Assembly (NCBI GenBank): GCA_041874725.1
Contig: CP097466.1
Location: 124,001 to 188,000, forward strand
Source: Duganella sp. BuS-21
GTDB lineage: Bacteria; Pseudomonadota; Gammaproteobacteria; Burkholderiales; Burkholderiaceae_D
Direction: 5' to 3'
Length of the DNA stretch: 64,000 nt
This document shows, piece after piece, positions 28,702 to 37,143 of the stretch. Both the position numbers and the translations under genes were made by a program. The notes below the pieces were generated by a model that saw only the letters and a program-made list of their open reading frames with translations, had not been told where the DNA came from and ran no database searches. Positions within the stretch are counted from its first letter, which is position 1; each line of letters opens with the position of its first letter.

Positions 28702-29168
28702 GCTCCTTTCAGCACTGGCGAGGCGGCGGCATCCTTGATCGCCTCGCGGATGCGGCTATAGGTGCCGCAGCGGCAGATATTGCCGGCCATGGCATCGTCG
28801 ATCTCGGCGTCGGTCGGCTTCTGGTTCTTGGCCAGCAGCGCGGCGGCCGACATGATCTGGCCGGATTGACAGTAGCCGCACTGCACCACCTCCACCTTCA
28901 GCCAGGCGGCCTGGGTCGCCTTGCCGGCCGGCGTGGCGCCGATGCCCTCGATGGTGGTGATCTTCTTGCCCGCCACCGCCGAGACCGGCAACACGCACGA
29001 GCGCGTGGCTTCGCCGTCGACGTGCACGGTGCAGGCGCCGCACAGCGCCATGCCGCAGCCGAACTTGGTGCCGGTCATGTGCGCCTCGTCGCGCAGCACC
29101 CACAGCAGGGGCATATCGCCCGGTACGTCGAACTGGCGCGGCTTTCCATTGATGGTGAGCTTGATCAT
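28698..29168 (-). CDS. 2Fe-2S subunit of molybdenum hydroxylase (IorA-like)
   Basis: 156 residues from ATG 29168 with GGAGACCG upstream; upstream residues of the longer frame are not family-like. Plant-type ferredoxin cluster ([17 protein letters not shown] ... C) and the C-terminal 2Fe-2S helical domain ([21 protein letters not shown]) are both complete. No signal peptide, as usual: it is co-exported with the Tat-signal-bearing large subunit. First gene of the pair. Confidence 0.93.
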   Translation of the reverse strand: MIKLTINGKPRQFDVPGDMPLLWVLRDEAHMTGTKFGCGMALCGACTVHVDGEATRSCVLPVSAVAGKKITTIEGIGATPAGKATQAAWLKVEVVQCGYCQSGQIMSAAALLAKNQKPTDAEIDDAMAGNICRCGTYSRIREAIKDAAASPVLKGA

Positions 29169-29406
29169 GAGCGGTCTCCGTGGACAAAACGCCACTATAG
29201 CCACATATGTACGCTTCATGACACTAGCCAATGTGGATACAGAAACAACTGATAGTTGCAAATCCTCCATAGTCGTTAAGCAATACCAATTTGGCATAGC
29301 AGCATAATATTTTCGTCTGGAAGCGCTGCCATGCGATTTAGGTCACCGGGCTGTCATATGCGCTCCTTACCCTGTGGCCTTTTTCCAACTGACCACGGAC
29401 CCTGAC

Positions 29407-31356
29407 ATGCATCTTCTTCCCGCCCGCCCCCTGATGATGGCCCTGAGCATAGCCCTGGCGCTGAGCGCCTGCGGCGGCTCCAACTCCGAAGCACCGCTGA
29501 TGATCCCGGCGGCGCCGGCCGATCAGGGCGCGGCGGAAGCCGTGGCCGTGCCATCGGCTACCGCCTTCGTCGACACCGTCGCCACCAACCAGCGCGGCGA
29601 CGCCCGCTACGCCACCCTGAACACCAATGCCGCCGTGCGCATCCTGGGCGGCTTCCTCAACGTCTGGAAGCCGCTGACCGAGATCGTCGACGCCGGCGTG
29701 ACGGCGCCGGCGGTGGACGGCTTCCCGGCCGTGGTGGCTTCGACCTGGACCGGCGTGCCCGGCGACGGCACGCCGGACGGCAAGGTGGTCAACGCCGCTG
29801 TGCACCAGGCCAATATCGACTACGTGGTCAAGGCCACCACCGGCCGCAGCGCCGAGCAGGCCGTGCAAGCCTACCTGGACGACCGTCGCGGCAAAGGCTA
29901 CAGCGTGACCGAAGGCCTGGGCCCGCTGACCGCCGCCTGGCGCGCCGCCGCCCAGCAGACCACCAGCATCAACAGCGTGGCGGCCGACGCCACCAGCGTG
30001 CTGTACAACGACAGCGGCAACAACACCGGCGTCGGTGGCAGCGCCAACGCCAGCTTCGGCAGCGTGGTCGACCTGGTCAACCTGGTCGGCAACAACGCCT
30101 CCACCGAGCCGGCCAAGCGCTTCTACAAATACGCGCGTCCCTACCGCTGGAGCAGCAGCGTGGTGGTGCTGCCGACCCTGGTGCCGGCCAAGAGCAGCAC
30201 GCCGGCCACCGACGGCGGCTTCACCAGCGGCCACTCGGCCGAAGCCACGCGCGACGCCGTCGCCATGGCCTACGCGCTGCCGGAACGCTTCCAGGAAATC
30301 CTCAGCCGTGGCCTGGAACTGGGCGAATCGCGCATCCTGGCGGGCATGCACTCGCCGCTGGACGTTCTGAGCGGCCGCATCCTCGGCCAGGCCAGCGCGG
30401 CCGCCAACCTGGCCGATCCGGCCAACGCCGCCAAGAAGGCCGCCGCCGTCACGCAGGCGCACACGGCGCTGATGGCCGCCACCGGCACCACCGCCGCCAA
30501 CTTCGCCGCCTACGCCCAATCGGGCACGGCGGCCAACGACCGCTTCGCCAATTACGCGACCAACAAGGCTAACTACCTGCGCCGCAGCACCTACGGCTTC
30601 GCGCCGATCGCCGCCACCACCGCAGCTGCCGCCGTGCCGAAGGGCGCCGAAGTGCTGCTGGAAACGCGCCAGCCTTACCTGAGCGATGCGCAGCGTCGCG
30701 TGGTGCTGAAAACCACCGCGCTGGCCTCGGGCTATCCGGTGATGGACGATCCTGAAGGCTGGGGCCGCCTGAACCTGTTCGCGGCGGCCGACGGCTACGG
30801 CGCCTTCAGCGGCAACGTCGCCATCGTAATGGATGCGGCCAAGGGCGGCTTCCACGCCTTCGACCGCTGGCGCAACGACATCGGCGGTGCGGGCAAGCTG
30901 GTCAAGCAAGGCACGGGCACGCTGGCCCTGGCCGGCGCCAACAGCTGGACCGGCGGCACCGAGCTGACCGCCGGCACGCTGCAGGCCGACTCGGTGGCCG
31001 CCTTGGGTGGTGGCGACGTGTATGTGAGCGGCGGCACGCTGGTGGCCAACGCACCGTCGGCGCTGAAACTCGGCGCGCGCTACACCCAGCTGAGCGGCAG
31101 CACCACGCTGGAACTGGACCTTGGCGGCGCGGCGGCGGGCAGCGCCGGCAGCCTGACGGTGAGCGGCATGGCCACCATCGGCGGCGGCACGCTGCGCATC
31201 AAGTTCGTCAACGGCTACAAGCCGAAAGCGGGCGAGGTGCTGACCGTGATCACAGCCGGTGGCCTGCAGGGCAAGTTCAACACCATCACGGTAGACGGCT
31301 TCAGCAACGTGACGCCGACCTACAGCGGCACCACGCTGACGCTGACCATCGGCTAG
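29407..31356 (+). CDS. Lipoprotein PAP2-type phosphatase/haloperoxidase with beta-strand repeat tail
   Basis: 649 residues from ATG 29407. Lipobox LSAC at about residues 16-19 predicts a lipoprotein. Residues ~200-330 carry the complete acid-phosphatase/vanadium-haloperoxidase signature: K-x6-RP as KRFYKYARP, then TSGH in GGFTSGHSAEA, then SR-x5-H-x3-D as SRILAGMHSPLD. The tail (~490-649) is an autotransporter-associated beta-strand repeat (GTGTLALAGANSWTGGTEL) but has no autotransporter barrel. So it is probably a periplasmic or surface phosphatase with a passenger-like stalk. The same architecture recurs in other Burkholderiales as far as I know. Substrate unknown. Confidence 0.82.
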   Translation: MHLLPARPLMMALSIALALSACGGSNSEAPLMIPAAPADQGAAEAVAVPSATAFVDTVATNQRGDARYATLNTNAAVRILGGFLNVWKPLTEIVDAGVTAPAVDGFPAVVASTWTGVPGDGTPDGKVVNAAVHQANIDYVVKATTGRSAEQAVQAYLDDRRGKGYSVTEGLGPLTAAWRAAAQQTTSINSVAADATSVLYNDSGNNTGVGGSANASFGSVVDLVNLVGNNASTEPAKRFYKYARPYRWSSSVVVLPTLVPAKSSTPATDGGFTSGHSAEATRDAVAMAYALPERFQEILSRGLELGESRILAGMHSPLDVLSGRILGQASAAANLADPANAAKKAAAVTQAHTALMAATGTTAANFAAYAQSGTAANDRFANYATNKANYLRRSTYGFAPIAATTAAAAVPKGAEVLLETRQPYLSDAQRRVVLKTTALASGYPVMDDPEGWGRLNLFAAADGYGAFSGNVAIVMDAAKGGFHAFDRWRNDIGGAGKLVKQGTGTLALAGANSWTGGTELTAGTLQADSVAALGGGDVYVSGGTLVANAPSALKLGARYTQLSGSTTLELDLGGAAAGSAGSLTVSGMATIGGGTLRIKFVNGYKPKAGEVLTVITAGGLQGKFNTITVDGFSNVTPTYSGTTLTLTIG

Positions 31357-31417
31357 GCGGACGCAAGCGCGTCGGCAAGATGTATGATGGAGGCATCGTC
31401 CACTTGCCGACCGCGCC

Positions 31418-31981
31418 ATGAATCAAGCTGAACTCGATCTCTTCAACGACAAGCTCGACGCCCACGCCAAAGAGGTGGAGCGCTTTCATGGGGAAGTGGC
31501 GAACGTCACGCGGCAGATCGCCAACTGCGACAAGCTGGTGCGGCTGGCGAATGCCGGCCTGAGCCAGATCGACGGCAAGATCGTCGAAGCGATCCGCATC
31601 AGCGCCGAAGCGCGGCAGATCGCCGACAGCGCCGGTGCGCAAGCGAGCGCGGCGGCCACCGCCGCCACCCAGGCCGCCGTCAACGACATGGTGCAGGCGC
31701 TGGGCGTAGCCACCGAATCGGCGCGCAAGACTGGCATGGCGCTCAACATCCTGCAATTTAAGACCGGCGCCTGGATCGCCATCTACACCGTACTGGTGTT
31801 GCTGTGCTGCCTGGCGACCGGCTTCATCACCAGCTGGGCCTTTCGCGGGAACGCCCTGACGCCGGAGCAAGCCCACTACATCGAACTCGGCAAAGCCCAT
31901 GAAGCCCTGCTAGCCAACGCCAGCGACAAAGAACTCAAACAACTCAACGCCATCCGCACCCGCGAACCCAAGACTAAATAA
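31418..31981 (+). CDS. Single-span coiled-coil membrane protein, unknown
   Basis: 187 residues. Residues 1-110 are charged and Ala-rich with heptad character (coiled coil). One membrane helix follows at about 127-148 (WIAIYTVLVLLCCLATGFI), then a short polar tail. There is no signal peptide and no family I recognise. It starts 61 bases after the phosphatase gene and ends 14 bases before the pentapeptide gene, so it could be transcribed with either. Confidence 0.6.
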   Translation: MNQAELDLFNDKLDAHAKEVERFHGEVANVTRQIANCDKLVRLANAGLSQIDGKIVEAIRISAEARQIADSAGAQASAAATAATQAAVNDMVQALGVATESARKTGMALNILQFKTGAWIAIYTVLVLLCCLATGFITSWAFRGNALTPEQAHYIELGKAHEALLANASDKELKQLNAIRTREPKTK

Positions 31982-31995
31982 GCAAGCAGACATTC

Positions 31996-32766
31996 ATGAA
32001 ATGGCCTGTCGTTATACTTATACTGTTTTCTGCGCTTGTCCTCACAATTACAGCAGGGTGGGACTTTGTTTCCGCGATCGTGTTTCCGAATACCACAGTG
32101 GGCCTGTATTCAAAAGACTTTTTCGAAAACGTATTGGTAGAAGCACACGGGATGATTTTAGATATCGCTGTGCTAGGCGTTGTATTGCTCTGGTTCGAAA
32201 AGCGCGGAGCGACCGTTCAGTTGGTCGCACAAAACAAGAAAGCCATTGCATATCTAAAGTTTTACCGCGGCGTGGATGCCTCGTTCCGGGTGTATGAGGC
32301 GGTGCGGAACCTACAGGAACTAAAATGTAAAACCATCGCTCTGCCCAACGCCAATCTGACCGATCTTCAAATTCAAGAGTTAAACCTGGAAAAGGCGAAT
32401 CTGCAAAACTGTAATTTCTCAAGATCGACTCTGGAGAAGTGCGAGTTTGTCGATTGCGAGGCAGACGCAGCATTGTTCATTGACGCCAAGCTAAAACAGA
32501 CCAAGTTCGTTCGCACCAAGCTGCGGCGGGCAAAATTCGTCAATGCAAAACTGAATGGTTGCGACTTCACCAGTGCCGAAATCACGAATGCTGATTTCAC
32601 CAAAGCTGACCTGCGAAGTGCAATCTTCAAAGGAGTTGACTGCAGAGGTATTCACTTTGATCACGCGGATTTAACAGCAGCCAACTTCATTGGCGCTTTA
32701 AATCTGACGCAGCAGCAGAGGGATAGTGCCGAGTCCTGTAAAAACGCTAAATTCGGACAGGGATAA
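31996..32766 (+). CDS. Pentapeptide-repeat membrane protein
   Basis: 256 residues. Two N-terminal membrane helices (about 5-27 and 50-68), a linker, then from about residue 110 a run of A(N/D)Lxx-type pentapeptides (ANLTD, ANLQN, AKFVN, ADFTK, ADLRS, ADLTA) predicting a right-handed quadrilateral beta-helix in the cytoplasm. Codon use is clearly AT-richer than that of neighbours (aaa, gat, ttc/ttt mixed), suggesting transfer. Function is not deducible; pentapeptide domains often bind proteins or mimic DNA. Confidence 0.78.
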   Translation: MKWPVVILILFSALVLTITAGWDFVSAIVFPNTTVGLYSKDFFENVLVEAHGMILDIAVLGVVLLWFEKRGATVQLVAQNKKAIAYLKFYRGVDASFRVYEAVRNLQELKCKTIALPNANLTDLQIQELNLEKANLQNCNFSRSTLEKCEFVDCEADAALFIDAKLKQTKFVRTKLRRAKFVNAKLNGCDFTSAEITNADFTKADLRSAIFKGVDCRGIHFDHADLTAANFIGALNLTQQQRDSAESCKNAKFGQG

Positions 32767-32777
32767 GGAGGATAAAG

Positions 32778-32860
32778 CGGAGGGGGAATCGAACGCCCCA
32801 TGCCGAGTTTCCCCGGTAGCACGCAGCCCGCTGAATTCCCAATCTACAGGATACCGCCGC
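32778..32860 (-). other. tRNA-like structured segment, probably not a working tRNA
   Basis: Read on the minus strand, this 83-base stretch ends in GTTCGATTCC, a perfect T-loop consensus, then CCCTCCGC. The last seven bases CCTCCGC pair with GCGGCGG at its 5' end with one mismatch. A hairpin CCGGG-GAAA-CTCGG lies where a long variable arm would be. The D arm and anticodon loop do not fit (no U before the best anticodon position, no GG in the D loop) and no CCA is encoded. It may be a degenerate class-II tRNA or another structured RNA. Confidence 0.3.
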
Positions 32861-32869
32861 ATGGGTCAA

Positions 32870-32914
32870 CCGGGTCAGGTTGAGGCCGCGTCGCATGGCC
32901 CCACCTGATCCCGA
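32870..32914 (-). terminator. Hairpin directly downstream of the cysteine desulfurase gene
   Basis: CGGGTCAGGTTGAGGCC pairs with GGCCCCACCTGATCCCG with small bulges, around a 9-base loop. It begins four bases after the desulfurase stop. No U tract; it may terminate or stabilise the encapsulin operon mRNA. Confidence 0.5.
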
Positions 32915-32917
32915 CGT

Positions 32918-34939
32918 TTAGGTACGGCGCTGTGCGGCCAGCCGGCGGACCACGGTGACCAGGCGGTCGATTTCGTCGTAGGTGTTGTAGAACGCCAGCG
33001 ACGGCCGCACCGTGGTTTCGACGCCGAAGCGGCGCAGGATCGGTTGCGCGCAGTGGTGGCCCGTGCGCACGGCGATGCCTTCTTCGTTCAGCGCCTTGCC
33101 GACTTCTTCGGTGCTGTAGCCTTCCAGCACGAAGGACATCACGCTGGCCTTGTCCGCCGCCGTGCCGATCAGGCGCACGCCTTTGATTTCCTTCAGCTTC
33201 GCCGTCCCGTACACCAGCAGGTCGTGCTCGTAGCGCGCGATGTTTTCGATGCCGATGCGGTTGACGTAGTCGATCGCCGCGCCCAGGCCCACCGCGTCCG
33301 CGATGTTGCCGGTGCCCGCTTCAAACTTGTTGGGGATAGGCTGGAACACGGTTTTTTCGAACGTGACGTCGGCGATCATGTTGCCGCCGCCTTGCCATGG
33401 CGGCATGTCTTCCAGCACTTCGCGCTTGCCCCAGACGACGCCGATGCCGGTCGGGCCGAACACCTTGTGGCCGGAGAAGACGAAGAAGTCCGCCCCAAGC
33501 TCCTGCACGTCGATGCGCATGTGCGAGATCGATTGCGCGCCATCGACCAGCGCCTTGGCGCCGGCACGGTGCGCCAGTTCGACGATTTCCTTGATCGGCG
33601 TGACCGTGCCCAGCGCATTCGATACCTGCGTGACAGCCACCAGCTTGGTGCGGTCGTTGAGCAGCTTGCGGTATTCGTCGAGCAGGATCTGGCCGCTGTC
33701 ATCCACCGGGATCACGCGCAGCTTGGCGCCCTTGGCGGCGGCCAGCTGCTGCCAAGGCACGATGTTGGCGTGATGCTCCAGGTTGGAGACGATGATTTCG
33801 TCGCCTTCGCCGATGTGCTGAGCACCCCAGCTTTTCGCCACCAGGTTGATCGCCTCCGTAGTGCCGCGAACGAAGATGACTTCGTTGACGTCCGGCGCAT
33901 TGATGAAGCGCTTGACGCGTTCGCGCGCACCTTCGTAGGCGTCGGTGGCGCGCGCCGCCAGTTCGTGCGCGGCGCGGTGGATATTGGAGTTTTCGTGCTC
34001 GTAAAAGTAGGCGATGCGGTCAATCACCGCCTGCGGCTTGTGCGTCGTGGCGGCGTTGTCGAACCATACCAGCTGACGGCCGTTGACGCGCTCCTGCAAA
34101 ATCGGGAAGTCGCGCCGCACGGCGTGGACGTCAAACGGTGGATGGCGATCGCCGCCGGCCAGTGGCACCGTGCCATGCGGCTGCGGCTTGGCCGGCGTGA
34201 CGTAGCCGCTTGGCAGTACCACGGCATCTACAAAATAGTATTGCGGACGGTCGGAGGCCGATGGTGCGGCAGACGCACCGGGAGCGGACGGCGTGGCCGG
34301 CAAGCCGGTTGCCGGCGGTGCGCTCAGGTTGCGCGCTGCCGATACCGGCGCTGCGCCAGGGAACAGACTGGCTTCCGGTACCTGAAAGTCTGCGCCTGGC
34401 ACGCCGTTGCCCGGCTGGCCGTAACGCTCGCTCAGGAAATAATACGGCGATGCGCCGGCAGACGGCGTTGACGAACCAGCACCCGCCGCTTGCGGCACGC
34501 CCAGCACGGCGCCGCCGCTACGTGGTTCGTAGGCAGGCACGGCAGAGTAGATCTTATCCGGCACGCCATTGCCTGCCGGTGCCACCGGCGCCAGGGCTGG
34601 CGCACGATTACCCAGCGACAGCACTTGCGTCGGCGAGGCCGGAATCAGGTTGGTGCCTGGCACCTGGCCTTGCGGAATCGGCGTTCCCGGCACGCCGGGA
34701 CCAAAGCCCGCCGGGCTCACCAGCGGCGAACCGGGCGGTGCGATGTTGCCGGGCGCCTGCACGCCGTGCACGCCCAGCGGCGTACTGAACGGCGCAGCAG
34801 GCGGCGTTGCCGGACCGAAGGCCGGCCCGGCGCCGGGCTTCGCGCTGAAGAACTCATTGGCCAACCGCGCCAGCGCAGCCGGATCGAACGGCGCGCCCTG
34901 CGGCTCTGCCTGCGGCAGCGAGGGAGATGGAAGGCTCAC
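32918..34939 (-). CDS. Encapsulated SufS-type cysteine desulfurase (cargo)
   Basis: 673 residues, GTG start with AAGGA upstream, 9 bases after the encapsulin stop. Residues ~268-673 are a complete group II (SufS-like) desulfurase: NLEHHANIVPW, PLP-Lys at about 492 in SGHKVFGPTG, and catalytic Cys about 630 in RTGHHCAQP. Residues 1-~265 are a Pro/Ala/Gly-rich, presumably disordered extension absent from housekeeping SufS. It holds spaced conserved-looking islands: FDPAALARLANEFFSA at 18-33, two NGVP motifs (124-127, 178-181) and two YYF motifs (166-168, 234-236). Such extensions load the enzyme into Family 2A encapsulins. It takes sulfur from cysteine; no SufE/SufU partner is nearby. Confidence 0.93.
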   Translation of the reverse strand: MSLPSPSLPQAEPQGAPFDPAALARLANEFFSAKPGAGPAFGPATPPAAPFSTPLGVHGVQAPGNIAPPGSPLVSPAGFGPGVPGTPIPQGQVPGTNLIPASPTQVLSLGNRAPALAPVAPAGNGVPDKIYSAVPAYEPRSGGAVLGVPQAAGAGSSTPSAGASPYYFLSERYGQPGNGVPGADFQVPEASLFPGAAPVSAARNLSAPPATGLPATPSAPGASAAPSASDRPQYYFVDAVVLPSGYVTPAKPQPHGTVPLAGGDRHPPFDVHAVRRDFPILQERVNGRQLVWFDNAATTHKPQAVIDRIAYFYEHENSNIHRAAHELAARATDAYEGARERVKRFINAPDVNEVIFVRGTTEAINLVAKSWGAQHIGEGDEIIVSNLEHHANIVPWQQLAAAKGAKLRVIPVDDSGQILLDEYRKLLNDRTKLVAVTQVSNALGTVTPIKEIVELAHRAGAKALVDGAQSISHMRIDVQELGADFFVFSGHKVFGPTGIGVVWGKREVLEDMPPWQGGGNMIADVTFEKTVFQPIPNKFEAGTGNIADAVGLGAAIDYVNRIGIENIARYEHDLLVYGTAKLKEIKGVRLIGTAADKASVMSFVLEGYSTEEVGKALNEEGIAVRTGHHCAQPILRRFGVETTVRPSLAFYNTYDEIDRLVTVVRRLAAQRRT

Positions 34940-34948
34940 GGCGCGTCC

Positions 34949-35881
34949 TTATTTGTAGGTATCTGGATAGTCGTGGTATTTGCCGATTTCAACGTCATCG
35001 AGCACCGCCAGCGCATCCGGGGTCAGCACCGCCAGCGAGCAGTACAGCGAAATCAGATACGACGAAATCGCATGGTTGTTGATGCCCATGAAGCGCACCG
35101 ACAGCCCAGGGCTTTGCTCACCCGGCAGGCCAGGCTGGAACAGGCCGACCACACCCTGGCGCTTGTCGCCCACGCGCAACAGGATGATCTTCGATTTGCC
35201 ATCGGCGACCGGTACTTTGTCCGAAGGGATCAGCGGAATACCGCGCCAGGTGATGAACTGCGAGCCGAACAGGCTGATGGTCGGCGGCGGCGTGCCGCGA
35301 CGCGTCGCTTCGCGGCCGAAGGCGGCAATCGCCAGCGGATGGGTCAGGAAGAAGGCCGGCTCTTTCCACACCTTGGTCAGCAGCTCGTCCAGGTCGTCCG
35401 GGGTCGGTGCGCCGGTCAGCGGGAAGATGCGTTGCTCATCGGTTACTTGCGCCAGCAGGCCGTAATCCGGGTTGTTGATCAGCTCGGATTCCTGGTTTTC
35501 CTTGATGGTCTCGATGGTCAGGCGCAGCTGTTCCTTGATCTGGTCGTGCGGGCTGCTGTACAGATCGGACACGCGGGTATGCACGTCGAGCACGGTGGAG
35601 ACGGCGTTGAGGAAATACTCGCGCGGATTTTCTTCGTAGTCGACATAGGTACGCGGCAGCTGGTTTTCTTCTTGGCGCGCGGTGCAGGTGACCTTGATCG
35701 ATTCCGGATTCTTCACCTTGTTCAAGCGATAGATACCGGCTTCCACCGGCACCCATTGCAGCAGGTGCGTCAACCAGCGCGGGCTGATGGTCGACAGCTG
35801 CGGAGCGGTCTTGGTTGCGTTTGCTAATTGCCGTGCGGCGTTATCGCCCAGCGCCGTGGTACCACCTACAGTTGCCGACAT
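34949..35881 (-). CDS. Family 2A encapsulin shell protein (SrpI-like)
   Basis: 310 residues, ATG with GGAG seven bases upstream. The sequence matches Family 2A encapsulins, HK97-fold proteins first named SrpI in cyanobacteria. Visible marks are the long N-terminal arm (ALGDNAARQLANATKTAPQL), the core PRTYVDYEENPREYFLNAVS, the LFGSQFITWRGIPLIPSDKV segment, and the E-loop/C-terminal part QGVVGLFQPGLPGEQSPGLS. No cNMP-binding insertion, so it is subfamily 2A rather than 2B. It should self-assemble into an icosahedral shell enclosing the desulfurase encoded next. In studied homologues the compartment stores elemental sulfur. Confidence 0.93.
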   Translation of the reverse strand: MSATVGGTTALGDNAARQLANATKTAPQLSTISPRWLTHLLQWVPVEAGIYRLNKVKNPESIKVTCTARQEENQLPRTYVDYEENPREYFLNAVSTVLDVHTRVSDLYSSPHDQIKEQLRLTIETIKENQESELINNPDYGLLAQVTDEQRIFPLTGAPTPDDLDELLTKVWKEPAFFLTHPLAIAAFGREATRRGTPPPTISLFGSQFITWRGIPLIPSDKVPVADGKSKIILLRVGDKRQGVVGLFQPGLPGEQSPGLSVRFMGINNHAISSYLISLYCSLAVLTPDALAVLDDVEIGKYHDYPDTYK

Positions 35882-35967
35882 CGTGACTCCGATCCAGATT
35901 GGTTAATATGAAAAACGAATAAGCTAGTTTGCGGTTTGCATAACGTTTACTCAACAGGCTATAGCCA

Positions 35968-36219
35968 TCAGCCGGGCGGGCGCTGCGCCTCACTGTGTGT
36001 GAGCAGCTCGGAAGGCGACAGCTGCAGCGCGGCCGCCAGCTTCTCCACGGTGAGCAGCGAGGCGATCACCACGCCGCGTTCGATCTCGCCGATGTAGGAG
36101 CGGTTCAGGTTGGAATTCTCGGCCAGCCGCTCCTGCGACCAGCCCTGCGCCTCGCGCAACTGGCGTACGCCGGCGCCGAAACTCCGCACCAGCGTGCTCG
36201 ACACACCGGCCGCGCTCAT
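35968..36219 (-). CDS. XRE-family DNA-binding regulator
   Basis: 83 residues, almost only a helix-turn-helix of the Cro/C1 type: VRQLREAQGWSQERLAENSN then LNRSYIGEIERG. The start overlaps the serine acetyltransferase stop (ATGA), and the encapsulin gene begins 86 bases after its end. Its place inside the operon suggests autoregulation of the sulfur compartment genes, possibly through that 86-bp gap; this is inference. Confidence 0.88.
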   Translation of the reverse strand: MSAAGVSSTLVRSFGAGVRQLREAQGWSQERLAENSNLNRSYIGEIERGVVIASLLTVEKLAAALQLSPSELLTHSEAQRPPG

Positions 36220-37139
36220 GACGCACCGATGCCGTTGGCGAACGCGCCCTCGCGCGACTCGGCCTGCGCCACGCGGCCGCCTGCCGGCACGTCGTGCGTG
36301 AGCCAGACATTGCCGCCGATGACAGCGCCCTTGCCCAGCGTGATGCGGCCGAGGATGGTGGCGCCGGCGTAGATCACCACGTCGTCCTCCACTACCGGAT
36401 GGCGCGGCCAGCCTTTTTGCAGATTGCCTTCGGCGTCGGTCGGGAAACGCTTGGCGCCCAGGGTGACGGCCTGATACACGCGCACGCGCTCGCCGATGAC
36501 GGCGGTCTCGCCGATCACCACGCCGGTGCCGTGGTCGATGAAGAAACCGGCGCCGATCTGCGCGCCGGGATGGATGTCGATGCCGGTGGCGCTATGCGCC
36601 AGCTCGGCCACGATGCGCGCCAGCAGCGGCAGGCCCAGCACGTACAGTTGATGCGCCAGGCGGTAATGAATCATGGCCAGCACGCCGGGATAGCACAGCA
36701 GCACCTCATCGACGCTGCGCGCGGCCGGATCGCCCTGGTAGGCGGCCAGCACGTCGCTGTCGAGCAGGCTGCGAATGCCTGGCAGCGCAGCGGCGAAACT
36801 GCGCACGGCCGCCAGCGCTTCTTCCTCGACCGGACGGCCGGCCTCGCCATGCAGGCCGGCGTTATAGGCCAGCTCGCGCTTCACCTGATGCAGCAGTGCG
36901 TGCAGCGAAGCATCGAGCGCGTGGGCGACATGGAAGTTTTCGCTTTCCTGGCGCAGGTCGGGCGGACCGAGGCGCATCGGGAACAGCACGCCCTTCAGGC
37001 AATCGAGGATGGAAGAGAGTGCGTCGCGCGACGGGAACTCGCGGTTGCCGGCTTCGCTGTTGCGGCTCTGCGTCAGGCGCCAGCTGTGACGCGCCTCGTG
37101 CAGCGCCTGTACCACGCCGGGGATGTCGAAGGTGGCCAT
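36216..37139 (-). CDS. Serine O-acetyltransferase (EpsC/SrpH type)
   Basis: 307 residues from ATG 37139 (AGGA nine bases upstream, 4-base gap after the rhodanese stop). Residues 1-190 are helical and longer than in short CysE forms. The C-terminal left-handed beta-helix has the serine acetyltransferase signature AHSATGIDIHPGAQIG, FFIDHGTGVVIGETAVIG and the acetyl-CoA loop ILGRITLGKGAVIGGNVWLT. It makes O-acetylserine, the acceptor for sulfide in cysteine synthesis. Homologues sit beside Family 2A encapsulins in other bacteria. Not necessarily feedback-regulated: the C-terminal tail is unlike that of CysE. Confidence 0.92.
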   Translation of the reverse strand: MATFDIPGVVQALHEARHSWRLTQSRNSEAGNREFPSRDALSSILDCLKGVLFPMRLGPPDLRQESENFHVAHALDASLHALLHQVKRELAYNAGLHGEAGRPVEEEALAAVRSFAAALPGIRSLLDSDVLAAYQGDPAARSVDEVLLCYPGVLAMIHYRLAHQLYVLGLPLLARIVAELAHSATGIDIHPGAQIGAGFFIDHGTGVVIGETAVIGERVRVYQAVTLGAKRFPTDAEGNLQKGWPRHPVVEDDVVIYAGATILGRITLGKGAVIGGNVWLTHDVPAGGRVAQAESREGAFANGIGAS

Positions 37140-37143
37140 GATG

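Noticed and set aside
26530..28761. 743-codon plus-strand frame opposite the molybdenum hydroxylase
   Set aside because: Shadow of the complete minus-strand gene with its Tat signal.
29338..31419. 693-codon minus-strand frame opposite the PAP2 lipoprotein
   Set aside because: Shadow frame; the plus strand has signal peptide and active-site motifs.
32726..32908. 60-codon plus-strand frame after the pentapeptide gene
   Set aside because: Overlaps the pentapeptide gene end and the tRNA-like and hairpin sequences; no ribosome binding site.
33044..34471. 475-codon plus-strand frame opposite the desulfurase
   Set aside because: No domain, His/Arg/Gly-rich shadow; desulfurase catalytic residues are on the minus strand.
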